In this document: piece after piece, positions 20,764-32,795 of the stretch
Layout of the letters: each line of letters begins with the position of its first letter
How positions within the stretch are numbered: the first letter of the stretch is position 1
NCBI GenBank assembly: GCA_943737045.1
Contig: CALSFV010000229.1
Span: forward strand, 477,001-541,000
Reading direction: 5' to 3'
From: Parapristionchus giblindavisi
Lineage: Eukaryota; Nematoda; Chromadorea; Rhabditida; Diplogasteridae
Length of the DNA: 64,000 nucleotides
The notes under the pieces: generated by a model
Seen by the model: the letters and a program-made list of their open reading frames with translations, nothing else
Told to the model about the DNA's origin: nothing
The model's database searches: none
Position numbers and translations under genes: made by a program

Positions 20764-23700
20764 CTACTTATGGTGCAGACTGGGTGTCGACAGGGCCGAT
20801 GATCCCGAACCGCCAGCGGAACCACCAGTCGACGCGGCGTGACCAGAGAGAGGACCGGACGCTGTGGTCACGAAGAGAGCGGGGCGTCGAATGTGCTCGA
20901 TGACACCGGGTCCACCGAGGGGCGGCTGCCATACCTCATAGCCGAGTTTGACCAATTCCGCAGTGATCATTTCAAGAAGAGTCACCGGAGTGTCTGCAAA
21001 ATGAATGATTTCATTATTATACATTTTATTTTATTTTATTTATTCATATCAAGTGATGCCTCTATTATAATACATTATTAGACGAAAGAACAAAATTTAG
21101 GTCTTTTATAAATAATTGGCACATGATAACTATAAAAGACTCTTCAATTGGTGCATTTGATCAATTACGACTCGATAAATACAGTAACCAATAATAGTGG
21201 TAAACGCAAGCAAATGTGTACAGTACCTGGCTTGAGGAAAGCAAAGACACTTCCACCTCCGCCCGCACCCGTCATTTTCGGATGAATACCATACCTGAAA
21301 CCAATCGAACTCTAGATCAAGTTCGAGAATAAAGTCAGTTGTTGATTCGATTCGACAGAATACCGTAATCCTACAGCTACCGTACCTCGCCAACAGCGTG
21401 CAGATCTGATCCACCTTCGGGTGTCCCACACCGAGCGCGATCAACAACTGATTGTTCATACGACACAGTTCCTGAACGGAAAACATTATATTGATTGATC
21501 ATTCCGAGTACCGTAATCCGTACCGCAAAATATAGACAGACATATCAAAGATCTAGCGCCTAGTGTGATGCCAGATAACTTTACTTAAAAGTAAAATTAA
21601 TATCAAAAGCGCATGCTTTAATTTAACTCTCACTCATACACACAAAAGCAATCCGAAAATGTCACAAAATCGATAAAGGATTGAGCAAAGTCAAGCGGAA
21701 GAGGCACGTTCTTGCAGCTCAGACGCGCACGCTAAGCAGCACAAGTCAATTGGCGCCAGTGGCTGGCCACGACTGGCCAGAAGTGAGTCTCACATTGAGT
21801 CGGGAGAAGGCGTCGACGAGTTCACAACGGGCGGTCGTTGCTGTCGAGCATCCAGAGAGGGCCGAGGCACACGAATCACGCTTCCCTGTCGAGATGTATG
21901 AAGAGAGGGACGCCGATCGAACCGAACCCGATGTTGGCTACAATGAGGAGGATACGGTAGACAAGGAATACGGTACCTATATCATGGTTACGGTAGCTAC
22001 TAGGTACGCTAACTAACTATATCTCGTGATTACGGTAGCCATGTACGGATACTAGATACGGTAGCTGCACTGTCTCACTCTGATAAGTGGTTACGGTAGC
22101 AAAAGTACGGGTGTACGGTAGGCGGCTTTTTTTCTTCGGAGCGTGCTGTACGAAATAGCGATAGACTGCGACTGTACTGACTGACTAACAGAGTAGCGAC
22201 TACTACGATATGTAAAAAAAAGAGCGAAAAGATTTGAAGAAAGATAAAGAGAAAGCGGGAATATATCGATTGACCAAAACCGACTACAGTAGACTACAGT
22301 ACGATTACAGTAGTACCACAACTATATGTTATTGATTACATTTGTTATTAAAAAAACGATTAGATGACATGGATAAAAATGTAACAACAAATGTGGCTAT
22401 ATCGATCTGTATATCTATAATATCAATCAATACATTGTAGAGTACGGTATAATACGCTGCAGGACTAACTACGGTATCAATAGAAAAAAAAGGAAGGAAG
22501 AAAGAGAGCCGCAGCACATCGATCATATTAAGGGGATACTGTAGCCTAAAACTAACAGGGAAAGGGGGCGTGTTTTAATAATCGATTATGAAGTACACAG
22601 TATACCTGAAGTGATCGATGATCCATTTCTCCTCCTCCACCTCCATTCAAGAGGGGAGTGGGCGGAGCCGTGGACGGATCACCTCCTGCGGCCGTAGACG
22701 CATCACCATTCTCTGCTGATGCTACAATTCACATATTGGATTACTAATGAGACACAAGCTACGCCTACAATCAATATTCCAAAGGGTCATACATTTTCAC
22801 ACAATCATAATGCGAGGATCGACCCACTATATAAGCCTCATTTTTTATGCGAAAAAATATATAAATTAAATAAAAAATAAATGTGAGGGTGTCGAAAATG
22901 TATGCGCATAGTTTGATCAAAAGAACCGAAAGTAACAGAAGGAACGAGTCCCCCACAGATCGAACTTGATAAGGATCCTTTTTTCACTTTGACTTTCATA
23001 TAACTCCATCTAGCATGGGAAACCCATTCAAATTCAAATTTTGGCGCCAAAAGGGGCGGGGCTAGGACAGGTACAAGAGCTCATAGACGTACCATCCTCA
23101 CCGGCGGTTTTGCCCAGAATGATGGCGGCTTCACGAGAGATCGCATCGATCGAATGGAAGACACCGTCGACTACCTCGGGAAACTGAATGGAAGATAGAT
23201 TATGGTAATATGAAGAGTACGGTACTAATCGATAATCAGACTACGGTAATATGAAGAGTACGGTACTAATCGATAACTAATCGACTTTCGACATTCTTCC
23301 TTCTATAATAATGTACGTATGTCACTGCAGTCAAAGATCAACTATCAAAGAGATCACAGATCAAAAGATCGAAATATTAAAGATCAAAGATCAAAGATCA
23401 AATAGCACACGAACCCGCTTCATGCGCTCTTTCACGGTCTGCACCATGCGCGACGTGTTGCGTTCCACCTTCGAGTTGACGAGAATGACGCGCAGATCAG
23501 GCAGACTACAAGAGATCCAAAATCAAACTACAAAGATCAAAGATCAAATATCACTTGTGCGATCAAACTACAACATTATAATGTTGAAAGATCAAAGATC
23601 AACACTTACTTTTTCAAATGTTCAATTCGAGTGCCAGGCTTGAACGTGGCGACGCCGCCTGTAATGACAGCAGATATTATTGATTTTTCGGCCACTGATC

Positions 23701-26700
23701 TGTTATTCCACCAATCAATCAATAATCATAAGTATAATAACTTCAAGCAAGAAAGATCTCTCTGTATACTATACTAACCGTACCAAAAGAAGAAGAAGTG
23801 AATGTAGAAAAAATGATAAATAACGAAAATTGTGTGCAGGAGTTCGACCACAAGTGAGAGATCAAAGATCAAAAGATCAAAGACCAAAGATCAACTTCTT
23901 CTTTTTTCGCCACTTGAATATATATTATATATATGCACATAACAAGGCATTCTCAGATATTCTCCTCAGAAATCATAAATCATAATAATAACCATGATAT
24001 TAATAACAACATTGGCAAACAGACAAAAACAAGATAGATCGGAGTTAGATGACAGAAAATGAATAAGAAGAAGAAGGATAGGAAGAAAAGAGGAGGAGAT
24101 CAGAATAAAAAAAGTAGAGTGGGCTCTCTCATAAGAATTGCAGATCTACGTCCTTATACTCGCAATTATAGGCCAAAATTCTACAGTTACAGTAACGATA
24201 AAGAGTGGGCGCATGGTGTTTACAGTCCTAAGCTCCGCCCACTCCACTCAAATAAGCTCCGCCCCTTTCACACATAAAGTAAAGAAAAGACAGTGGACAC
24301 AACAGGAGAAAGCGATAGAAGGAAGGATAAGGATAGAATCGAGCCATGCAAGAGAAGACTGCAACGAGAACTTGTATCAATCATATAAATGTGCTGTCAC
24401 AAAGGAAAAATTATGGAAAAAGGTTTGAAAATCAAGGGGAAAAAGATAAATCTGTTAAAATCTCACACGAAAAGGATGATCTCCGTAAAAGAAAAGAAAG
24501 CAAAACGCGGGAAACCGGGATATGTAAAAGCGAAAACGTGAGTAAAAACAGTAGGGAAAGGGTGCGGCAAAATGGAACGAAAGGAATGCTTACTTGCTAT
24601 ACGACACCCACCACACACCAATTATAGATTGATTGCTTAGTGGGCCAGGGGCGGACAGGACAGGGAGGAGGAATAGGAGGGCTATAGCTGAAAGTGAAAA
24701 GAAAAAGACACAGGAAAGAGCTTTCACAGTATTCTCTTGTTGGTGAAACAACCGTTCGCCATCAGAACCGCACTAAGGAATGGCATTCTCAATGGATGAG
24801 TTCGTTTTAAAAAAAAGTTAAAATGAGCGCGAAATGAAGAATCTCTAATAGACTCGGTATTGATACGGCTACTTCACAAAGAATACTGTGTGTTCCCAAG
24901 AAAAGAAGGACAGTACTGTCTATACTATGTTAAAGAACCGACCAACATGAAGATCAAAGATCAAAATAACCGTACCACCATCACACTCTGCGTCTCTAAT
25001 CAAACTAGAAAGGCGACGACAAAAACATCGAACAGGCACACAACTGGACCTCGGTCAAGCTATCAGGCCGGAGAGATGGTTAGAGACACAGAGGGGGAAA
25101 GTGGGCGGGGCTTGGGTGAAGACAAGGGGCGGGGCTTGAAAATTACCGTGGCACGCGACATACGCGAGATGTGTGAAACTCTGCCAGCCGTATCGGCGCT
25201 GACCTGTAATCGAGCAGAGAGAAAAGGAAGAAGAAGGAGAATGGAATTCGAAAGACAAATCTAAACAAAGAAAAAGGGGCGGAGCTTTCAAAGATCAAAG
25301 ATCAAATTAGGGAAATTGGGGGTGGAGCACACAAAGGGGGCGGAGCTTATGAAGCGTGTGTTTTAGGCGAAGGAATTTGACAAGGTCGAAGCCTTTTTTT
25401 CAAGGAAAGCTTTGATAACTAATCATTATTACTTCTCTGAATATATCACTACAGAACCGATCTTACAGACTACATAAAGAGATCAAAGATCAATAACAAA
25501 ATCACATCTACCATCATTAATCAATAATATGTCTTGCAGTACTCCGCTACAGTACTCTCACAAAGACTGTAGATCAATCGATATCAGGAAGGCAATGTAA
25601 CAAAGAAGAAGAAGAAGAAAAAGAGGAAGTAGAAGTTGAGAAACAAAAGAGAAAGTGTAGTATGCTGTAGTATGGGGTTAGATTCGATCGAACAAGATGC
25701 AGCTGAGAGAGATCAAAGATCAAAGATCAAAGATCACACATGTCGGGTGCAACAAAGAGATCAAAGATCAAACCATAAGTGCAGACAGCGGCGTCGAGAC
25801 CGGAGGCGCGACCGTGAATTAGCGATTCTGCGGCCGCCGACCACTTTCGTATCATGTCCAGATGCTCATCTTCCCACGTGAGATTACCCTCCGCATCAGC
25901 CTGATCAGTGGGGCATATTATTGATTAATCGATTATTGATTGATTGGTGGATGTTCAATGAGTGATCTACAATCGATTGATTACAAATCTATCGAACTCA
26001 ATGATCGAATCAAGACTCGAATTGTTATTAGCAGATGGCACACTATTCATAGACGGTATGTACAATTTGGAGAATCACAAAGTCATTTTTTTCAAAAAAA
26101 AACTACCGTACAGCACAGTTCGTCAATTCGCTGTGGGACAAAATTTCACTTTCGAACATTTCGGTCATTTTATGTATGCGATAGTCTCCATATAATACAA
26201 CTCACTACAATGCTCGGAGGAGGAATGAGACCGGATGACTGCAGTAGTGACGTCACGATGCACACGCAGTATGCTCCTGAATGAAAAAAAACAATGATCC
26301 CACTCTATTTTTCGTATTTTGATCTCCTCCCCTCAAACTGTAAATCCCCCCGATCAAGATCAAAGTTAAAGAGATCAAATCTCAAACTACTCCAAATCAA
26401 GATCAAAGATCAAAGTACATACCGGATGATCCGAGGCCGACGCACGACGGCAGCTCAAATCGGACCGTAGTCTTCACAGCAAGCAGATCCCTGTAATCGA
26501 TTGATCAGCACATAATTGATTTGCAGCAAATCGATAATCTAGACTCCAAAGCACAACTCGTGAGGGGTGATACGAAGGATAAGACACCGGAATTTCTCGG
26601 TTTTCACGAAGCCACCACAAAACCCCGACCGCTACACAACCACAAGCGCTGTGCAAAAATATCACATCGAGACAAAATGCTGAGCGGAAAGACAAATCTG

Positions 26701-28841
26701 CGAGAGCATGAGCGAGTAGATTAGTAGAAAAGAATACAGGTAAACGTTATTATGAGAATTTTGTATTTCGCGCCTACACCACGCACGGCCACACGAAATA
26801 AATGCAGGATACTGTAGGGACAATATATTGATTAGTTTACCAAGTAGTTAGGCAGTTTAATCTAACTATTGCTAGCTAGCTAGCTAGAGCTACCAGTAGG
26901 ACATGTTATATATTACGGTAGGTATGGTGCGGGAATATATGGTAGTGTGTGGTGCTGTGGTGCAACTACTACGGTACTGTAGTGACGCTAGTAAAACAAA
27001 TCGATAGATGAGCAGGGGAAAGGAAGTGAGTGAGTGAGGGTAAGAGTAAGAAGAAAGAATCAATAAATCAATCAACCGATAATAATCAATCAATCGATAA
27101 TATAGATATATTACATCATTTTATCCGCTTCCGCATCGATTGTTCCTGTGGCGATTGCAGCTGCCTTGTCAGCGCTGCAAAACAAGACAAGAGTGGATAG
27201 GATACGGTAGAGATTATCGATCCATCAAACAATCAATCGATATCGATCAATAGAGTATACAGTATGACACTTATTCCGGGTATCTAAGATCACCACACAC
27301 AACAAAATGATATGATCAAGAGTCAACTTATCAGTAACATAACTCAGAAATAGTGCTTTGTTAAGTAAATTATAAAACACAAAAACGGCAACCAAAAATG
27401 TCTGTAAGAGCACACTCACACACAACATAAACACTACAGTATTACGCTACGGTGGGTTACAGTAAAACAAGATTATATTACGGTATAAGGTAGGGTGGGG
27501 GCTAAAGATCAAAGATCAGCGTATGATAGCTGCCATACCTCTTCCTGTGAGCGACTCCGAGCAGGACGTACCAGAAGGCGAGGATGGCAAGATGCTGCAC
27601 GCCACATTGATCCTGGAATGGGAAGGAGCACGGTGGAGATCAAAGATCAGCAATCATTGTGCACTGTTATTGCCATATATACGTGCTAGTTATCTCATCT
27701 TTCTGCCTCTCCGAAAATGATAAAATAAATGACATATTTGTCAGATTTTCCTCCTTCCACAACCGATACCGAACCCATGAGGCTATAGATAAAGACAAAG
27801 ATCAAAGATCAAGCCTGAGACTCACTTCACAACTTCCCGACAGTTTTCGCGCGATCGGCACGAGTAGTTCGAGCGAAGGCGGTTGTGTGTCATCCACGGG
27901 GTATTCAGCTGAAAATGGTCAAAATGCAATCGATACAGCTCCCCCATTATTGACAGTAAAACAAGATTTACGGTATATGGTAGGGGGTGGGGGGCTAAAG
28001 ATCAAAGATCATATTCGTTCTTTCCATACCGTTTTGATTTGCCATGAGAGAACTTATTACGTTATTTATCATCTCTTCTCTTATTTCGACTGTCTCGTTC
28101 ATGCGTAAGCATGTGATAAAATAAATAAACAAAAATATATAGTAGAATAGAGTACAGATAAGTTCCAAGTTAGAACAGTTTAATTCCAAGATAGAAAACA
28201 TTCACACTTGTTTCACAAACTACTCTAAGAACACAACATGGACTGTCCGTCTTTGATCAAACTACAAACACCCGAATCAAACTACAAAAAGTCAACTAAC
28301 CAGCCAATCGATCGCCGGCTTTGATCAGATCTTTGAGCAACCAAGTCTTCTCGACTCCGAGATCGGGAAGTGAGAGATAGATACGACCATCGGCAGATGT
28401 GAAGAGGGAGACATAGGTGCGAAGGTCGATCGATCCCGCTATGGCTGTCTGCAATGGGGGAGGCTAATATTTATATTTATATTAATTTTAATATTAATAT
28501 ATTAATATTATTCAAATATTAATTACCCCAAATGACTCTTGCAGGTATGACTATAAACCTACATTACATTGACTACAATTGAAAGAGAAAATTCTGGAGT
28601 GAAACGTCCTATCCGCCCGTATTTCACAGTTATTTTAGTAATACAATATAGCCCGATGGCACAATGAAGGGAAAAGGCAGACTGGATCTCGAAACCAAAC
28701 GCACCCTGCCATACACGACGGCGTGTTCGCCAAAGAGGATGATCTTGCCGGGTGCCGACACGTACAGTCCACCCGAGGCCGATGACAGATTGCGCATCGG
28801 AGAGGGTTGAGAGAGACGAGCTGAGGACGGCGAATCTGCAC
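20764..28841 (-). CDS. Mevalonate kinase
   Basis: This enzyme phosphorylates mevalonate with ATP in the cytosol or peroxisome, in the isoprenoid pathway. Fifteen exons: 28841-28705, 28448-28301, 27908-27826, 27612-27539, 27174-27115, 26490-26423, 26276-26206, 25900-25774, 23658-23610, 23505-23415, 23183-23093, 22721-22606, 21471-21386, 21294-21227, 20993-20764 (stop TAG). All joins keep phase. From the ATG at 28797 the protein is 484 aa, longer than the usual ~400. GHMP motifs are present: SAPGKIILFGEHAVVYG (~14-30), PSCVGLGSSGAYC (~167-179) and TGAGGGGSVF (~394-403). The catalytic Asp is in HGRASGLDAAV (~236). Extra length comes from a Gly/Pro/Thr-rich insert (~319-350) and a Ser/Gly-rich tail (~443-484). 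Exon 1 follows ttttcag, possibly a trans-splice acceptor. Several introns carry TTGATCT arrays in sense orientation. Confidence 0.95.
21681..22016 (+). CDS. Antisense ORF within a mevalonate kinase intron
   Basis: A GC-rich, stop-free stretch of ~110 codons lies on the plus strand inside the intron between 21471 and 22606. Composition looks coding (charged, Ser/Ala/Glu-rich: RAVVAVEHPERAEAHESRF), but it begins at TTG with no good ATG and has no identified partner exons. It could be a nested gene's exon or a GC-rich chance ORF. Confidence 0.25.
   Translation: MSKVKRKRHVLAAQTRTLSSTSQLAPVAGHDWPEVSLTLSREKASTSSQRAVVAVEHPERAEAHESRFPVEMYEERDADRTEPDVGYNEEDTVDKEYGTYIMVTVATRYAN
22788..22904. mobile_element. 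CATACATT-family MITE, short copy (117 bp)
   Basis: Starts CATACATTTTCACAC and ends GTGTCGAAAATGTATG. It shares gcgaggatygacccactata with the full copies at 8675 and 45350. No matching target duplication. Lies in a mevalonate kinase intron. Left-end relatives occur at about 47648-47720 and 61789-61845. Confidence 0.65.
23336..23400 (-). repeat. TTGATCT intronic arrays in the mevalonate kinase gene
   Basis: On the sense strand this reads ..TTGATCTTTGATCTTTGATC, starting about 14 bases after the gttcgt donor of the 23415-23505 exon. Similar sense-oriented arrays follow the donors of exons ending at 23610, 25774, 26423, 27539 and 27826. More lie inside introns near 23850-23890, 24955, 25290, 25480, 25710-25770, 26360-26411, 27640 and 28000. 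Confidence 0.85.
25147..25203 (-). other. Candidate 57-base cassette exon of mevalonate kinase
   Basis: Flanked by gattacag on the 5' side and gtaatttt on the 3' side. It lies in the 2.1-kb intron between exons 25774-25900 and 23610-23658, a phase-1 intron. Its length is a multiple of three and it is open in the needed phase (QRRYGWQSFTHLAYVACH), so inclusion would insert 19 residues just after the catalytic Asp region. The conserved family alignment reads through without it. Confidence 0.4.
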
Positions 28842-29346
28842 CTGAAAATGAATAGAATGAGAACTTAAGATAAGTACCAACTCGAAACTTAAGGCAATAA
28901 CTGAGGTAGTGAAGATATTTACTGGCACTACAAGAAGACCAATCTGCAAACGAAAAAACGCGCTTCAGATTAATCTACGTGAGTATTTTCTATTTCTGGG
29001 AATTATGCAAATCGCTCCAAACTAAGACAAACACACATCCAACAAAACTTATCATACCAGAGTTACGCCCTAACCCCTAACACTTAAAATATACAACCTA
29101 TCCTTCTAAATACCCATTTCCCAACTTCCTCCACTCCACTATCTCCATTCCCCTTCGTCCATCTCACTTCATCTTCCTCTTCCCTCCTCTAACATCCACA
29201 TAGTCCATGCTATAGCATACTCGACTAATAAAAACATGTCTGCCCTTCTATCTATTTCTTTTCCTCTATTTTAATCTCCCTCTCTATCTCCTCTCTTGGA
29301 TCCATTCGATGCTGCAGCATAAATGGACTCGAATGAGGAAGAGAGA

Positions 29347-29390
<44 letters not shown>

Positions 29391-30061
29391 CACTACTAAC
29401 TTTTACGTCCTCTCTCCTAATATTCCACTCTTCTCCCTGTGACGTAAGCACTCCTGCACCCAAGAAACTGCGAAAAAAAAATAATAACAAAAGGAACAAC
29501 CGAGCATCACAATTGGTCACGCGTACAATTTGCGATAGTGCGTACGCAGGGAATCTTATGTTATAGAAAACAAATGTTTCAAAAAAGGAAATTAAATCCA
29601 GAATTGGATAGCTTGAAAACGATAGAGATATAGTAGAACGAAAGAAAAGGGAAAGAAAGGCTCGTGGGCCTCCGAATATTCCCTCACACATACACATTCT
29701 CTATCTTTTCATGACTCTCTCCCTCTCCTTCTCCCTCTCTATGTCCCTCTCCCTCTCCCTCTCTCTCTACTGCCACTATTGCCTCGCTTTTCAAAACCGC
29801 AAAACGGATAGAGTTTGATTGAGTGAGGCACGACGGGTAGAGGGAGGGGGGAGAAAGGAGGAGGGAGGAGAGAGGGGAGAGGAAGGAGTGAGAGGAAAGA
29901 GGAAGGGAGAGAGAGAGAGAGGAAGAGGAGGAGGAGGGAGAGGGGGGAAGGAGGAGAGAGGGACAGGGGAGAGAGGGAGGGAGGGGGAAGCGAGAGGCAT
30001 GTGAATCGAGATAAACAGAGACAACTGCGAAGTTTTGCTCGCACTAACTTTCCGTCTCCTT

Positions 30062-30105
<44 letters not shown>

Positions 30106-30536
30106 CCTGTCTCCCCATGGAAAATACAGCTGATACTGTCCAAATACAGTGATAAGCAAGAAGAAAATGACGTTAAAACGGGGCTCTGCAAGACGGAAAT
30201 GATGACGATGAGAGAGAGACGAAGACGTCGTTCAAGTCAGAGAAGAAGAAGCAGGGATTGAAAGAGAGGGAGCGGGAGAGAGAGAGAGAGGGGGGAGAGG
30301 GAGAAAGAGAGAGAGTGAGCGAAATCAAATTAAGAAAGAGTGAGCTAAAAATACTGAAATAGCCCGTCAAATGGAGAGAGCGCACAGGCATTTAGAGATA
30401 GGGCGAGAAAGTGTGTGAAATGAAGAGAGCACAGTCTAGCACTAGTAGCACCCTGTAGAAGCAACGGAGTTGCACCGAGTACGAAATAGTCATTATTGTA
30501 GTTATCACAGCAAAGCTCTAGTAATTAATGCATATT
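28842..30536. other. Upstream region of mevalonate kinase, microsatellite-rich
   Basis: Contains GA tracts at 29337-29388 and 30263-30316, CT tracts at 29707-29770 and 30047-30102, and a purine-rich block 29830-29996. Long ORFs here are low-complexity (Ser/Leu or Arg/Glu) translations of these repeats. No promoter element was recognised. Confidence 0.6.
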
Positions 30537-31441
30537 CTCCAGACTTTCCGCGCGACACGCGCGCGGGGTAGTGACAAGTCGCGCGCGCGATATCGACGAC
30601 TTGCGAGTTATGCGCGGGGTAGTGACAACTCGCGCGCGGGTTAAAGTGAAGTCGCGGTATCACGCGCGACTTAAGGAGACTTAAGGCACTCAGCAACTCG
30701 CACGCGACTTACTGCAAGTCCCGCGCGACTTACCGTAACTCTTGCGTAGGAGCATAGTTCGTTTTTGCGAGTGTTTCCTATGCAAGAAGCATATCATAAA
30801 TTGTTTAACTGTTTGTTATGAATGGTTGAAACGATGTTTCGAGGGCATTTCAACCAAATATAAGAACAATGTGAGAATTCTATCCGATTGCATATTCTTT
30901 TATGAATTTTTTATAACATTGTAGACTTTTTAGGTGAGAAAACCAAATTCAAGTGATTTTAAGGTAGTTATGATTGATCCATCTTCAATAAATGTGCTAA
31001 AAATCAATAAAATAAGAAATTAAATGGCTATATGTTTGAAATAAATATGTGCAAGATAATTTTCGCATATGTGACAATGGATAATGAAAAATTCCCATAA
31101 TGCATCATAGTGATATTAAAAAATAGTTTATATAACTGGCACATCAATTTATGAAAGTTCAGTTTAAAAAGTCAGTTCATGATACTTATTGACGATATTT
31201 CTTACCGTTTCCATGAAGGAGCTGTTTCATTTCTTTTCTCTTCTTTTGACGTTCAATGAATTTATTCGTGCATTTACCTCTATTTCTTATTAAAAGTTGA
31301 TTATTATGTTGCCATAAAGCTACCCGCACCTTCGATAATCTGTTCGTGTATAGCTTATTCGCTGAATTGCTTAATCTTTTTAAGTTATTCTTCCTGTTCT
31401 GTAAAGCAGCTGTTCAACGCTTATTTTGTTTGTAGTTACAG

Positions 31442-32795
31442 AATCTGATCGTCGTGTCTATGCAGTCAATGAACTTAGTTATGATTATGAAGAAGAAGGA
31501 GCTGGATGACTAAGGAGGATATTCCCACCAAGGATTAATAAGTATGTGTTTTAGTATCATTGTAAAGTGCTCAGATGTTTGAATCCATGCATGATCACGT
31601 ATAATTTGTGCAGTTAGTCACTAACTGTTAGTGGCACGGTCGTGCATCGTGCATGGAATATCCGTGATCATGTATTGATTCTGAAATTCCATGCAAGATC
31701 ACGGAAAATTCGAGCATGATCAAGAATCGTGAATGACCATGCATCATCATGGAATTTGCTGGATCATGCATGATTTTATATGTACCCGCGATCATTTAAC
31801 AATTGAGTAGTATCGAACGATTGTCAATTTTGCTAAATAGTAACGAAATCTGGTGTAAATTTTGTATAAAGTGTACTCAGTGTACTTATTCATTAATTGT
31901 TTTCAGAGTCACTCTATGATAATTTGAGGATATTTGCTGAATAATGGAGGATGACTATTGTATATACCAATCGATATTCCTCAGGTGAATTGCTATTCTC
32001 TTATTCTTGCTCTTACTAATGATTGTGTGAATTATCACTGCTCTAGCAGTCATCTCCCGCAGGTCTTTTGCCTTGCAGAGCGGGTTCATAGGTCGAAAAG
32101 TATGTTACAAAGTACCAAGCCTGACCGGATTTTGAGCCAAAATTTCACAAAAATCTGAAAACCTGACCGGAATTTCAAAACCTATATATACCTAGCTATT
32201 CGACCTATGAGCGGGATGTACATTTACTAATGATTGGAGTTTTAAATGGTAAAATGGTGTGGAAAGATTGGATATCGATTTATTTATTATTGATCTCTTT
32301 TCTTAAGTCAGGAATCATGATTTATCTGGTGAATTGGATCATTATATATTCATATCTGTTCATTATAATTATGGATACGCTCGTATGAAGCTTAAGGTTA
32401 GTAAATTTATTGCTCATTATTATAGTTAGTATATTCCTTATTGATGTATGATGGAAGGGGTAATATATTCCGTATTTTATGGTAGTCGAGGTGTAATATG
32501 TCCATTACTTATAATATTTACAGCCAATGAATGTTGTGATTTGAAATATGGCCCATGGAGTAATATTGTTGTATTATGGACAGGAAATATTATTGGAAGC
32601 ATATATAGTTTGGTCTGATCTTAGTGTGAAGAGGACAATTATGGTTAGTTATTTTCCATGTAATATAACTTTTTATTTTTTATATTTTTCCTTTTTGATT
32701 AAAACATTTCTTTGCAGTGAATCTTACTCTATCGAATATTATCAAGAGATTATCATCATAACTATGAAGATTGACTTCATTATTAACTGCTGATT
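31442..32795 (+). pseudogene. Decayed coding exons inside the GC-rich-TIR element
   Basis: Coding-like pieces on the plus strand: 31442-31509 (SDRRVYAVNELSYDYEEEG, then stop), 32079-32256 once a MITE is set aside (AGCTFTNDWSFK up to a gtaaaa donor), 32310-32396 (NHDLSGELDHYIFISVHYNY, donor gttagt), 32548-32644 (MAHGVILLYYGQEILLEAYI) and 32719-32791 (ESYSIEYYQEIIIITMKIDF, then stop). The last resembles the C-terminal strand of the MATH-like gene at 12284-12488. Neighbouring pieces do not join in one phase: splicing 32396 to the next acceptor gives an early TGA. A MITE (32087-32209) also sits in one exon. Either a pseudogene captured by the transposon or a badly resolved live gene. Confidence 0.4.
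32087..32209. mobile_element. CATAGGTCG MITE, copy 1, in an exon-like segment (123 bp)
   Basis: Ends CATAGGTCGAA and TTCGACCTATG. Flanks AGCGGGTT (32079-32086) and AGCGGGAT (32210-32217) are an 8-bp duplication with one change. The interior repeats cctgaccggattttgagcc. The insertion is one target length after a cttgcag acceptor. Confidence 0.8.

Noticed and set aside
29739..30391. Long ORFs rich in Ser/Leu/Pro or Arg/Glu on both strands
   Set aside because: They translate CT/GA microsatellites; the same explanation covers ORFs at 34735-35038, 39256-39901, 42600-43013, 43802-44095, 45915-46526, 55296-55742, 60218-60619 and 62476-62826.
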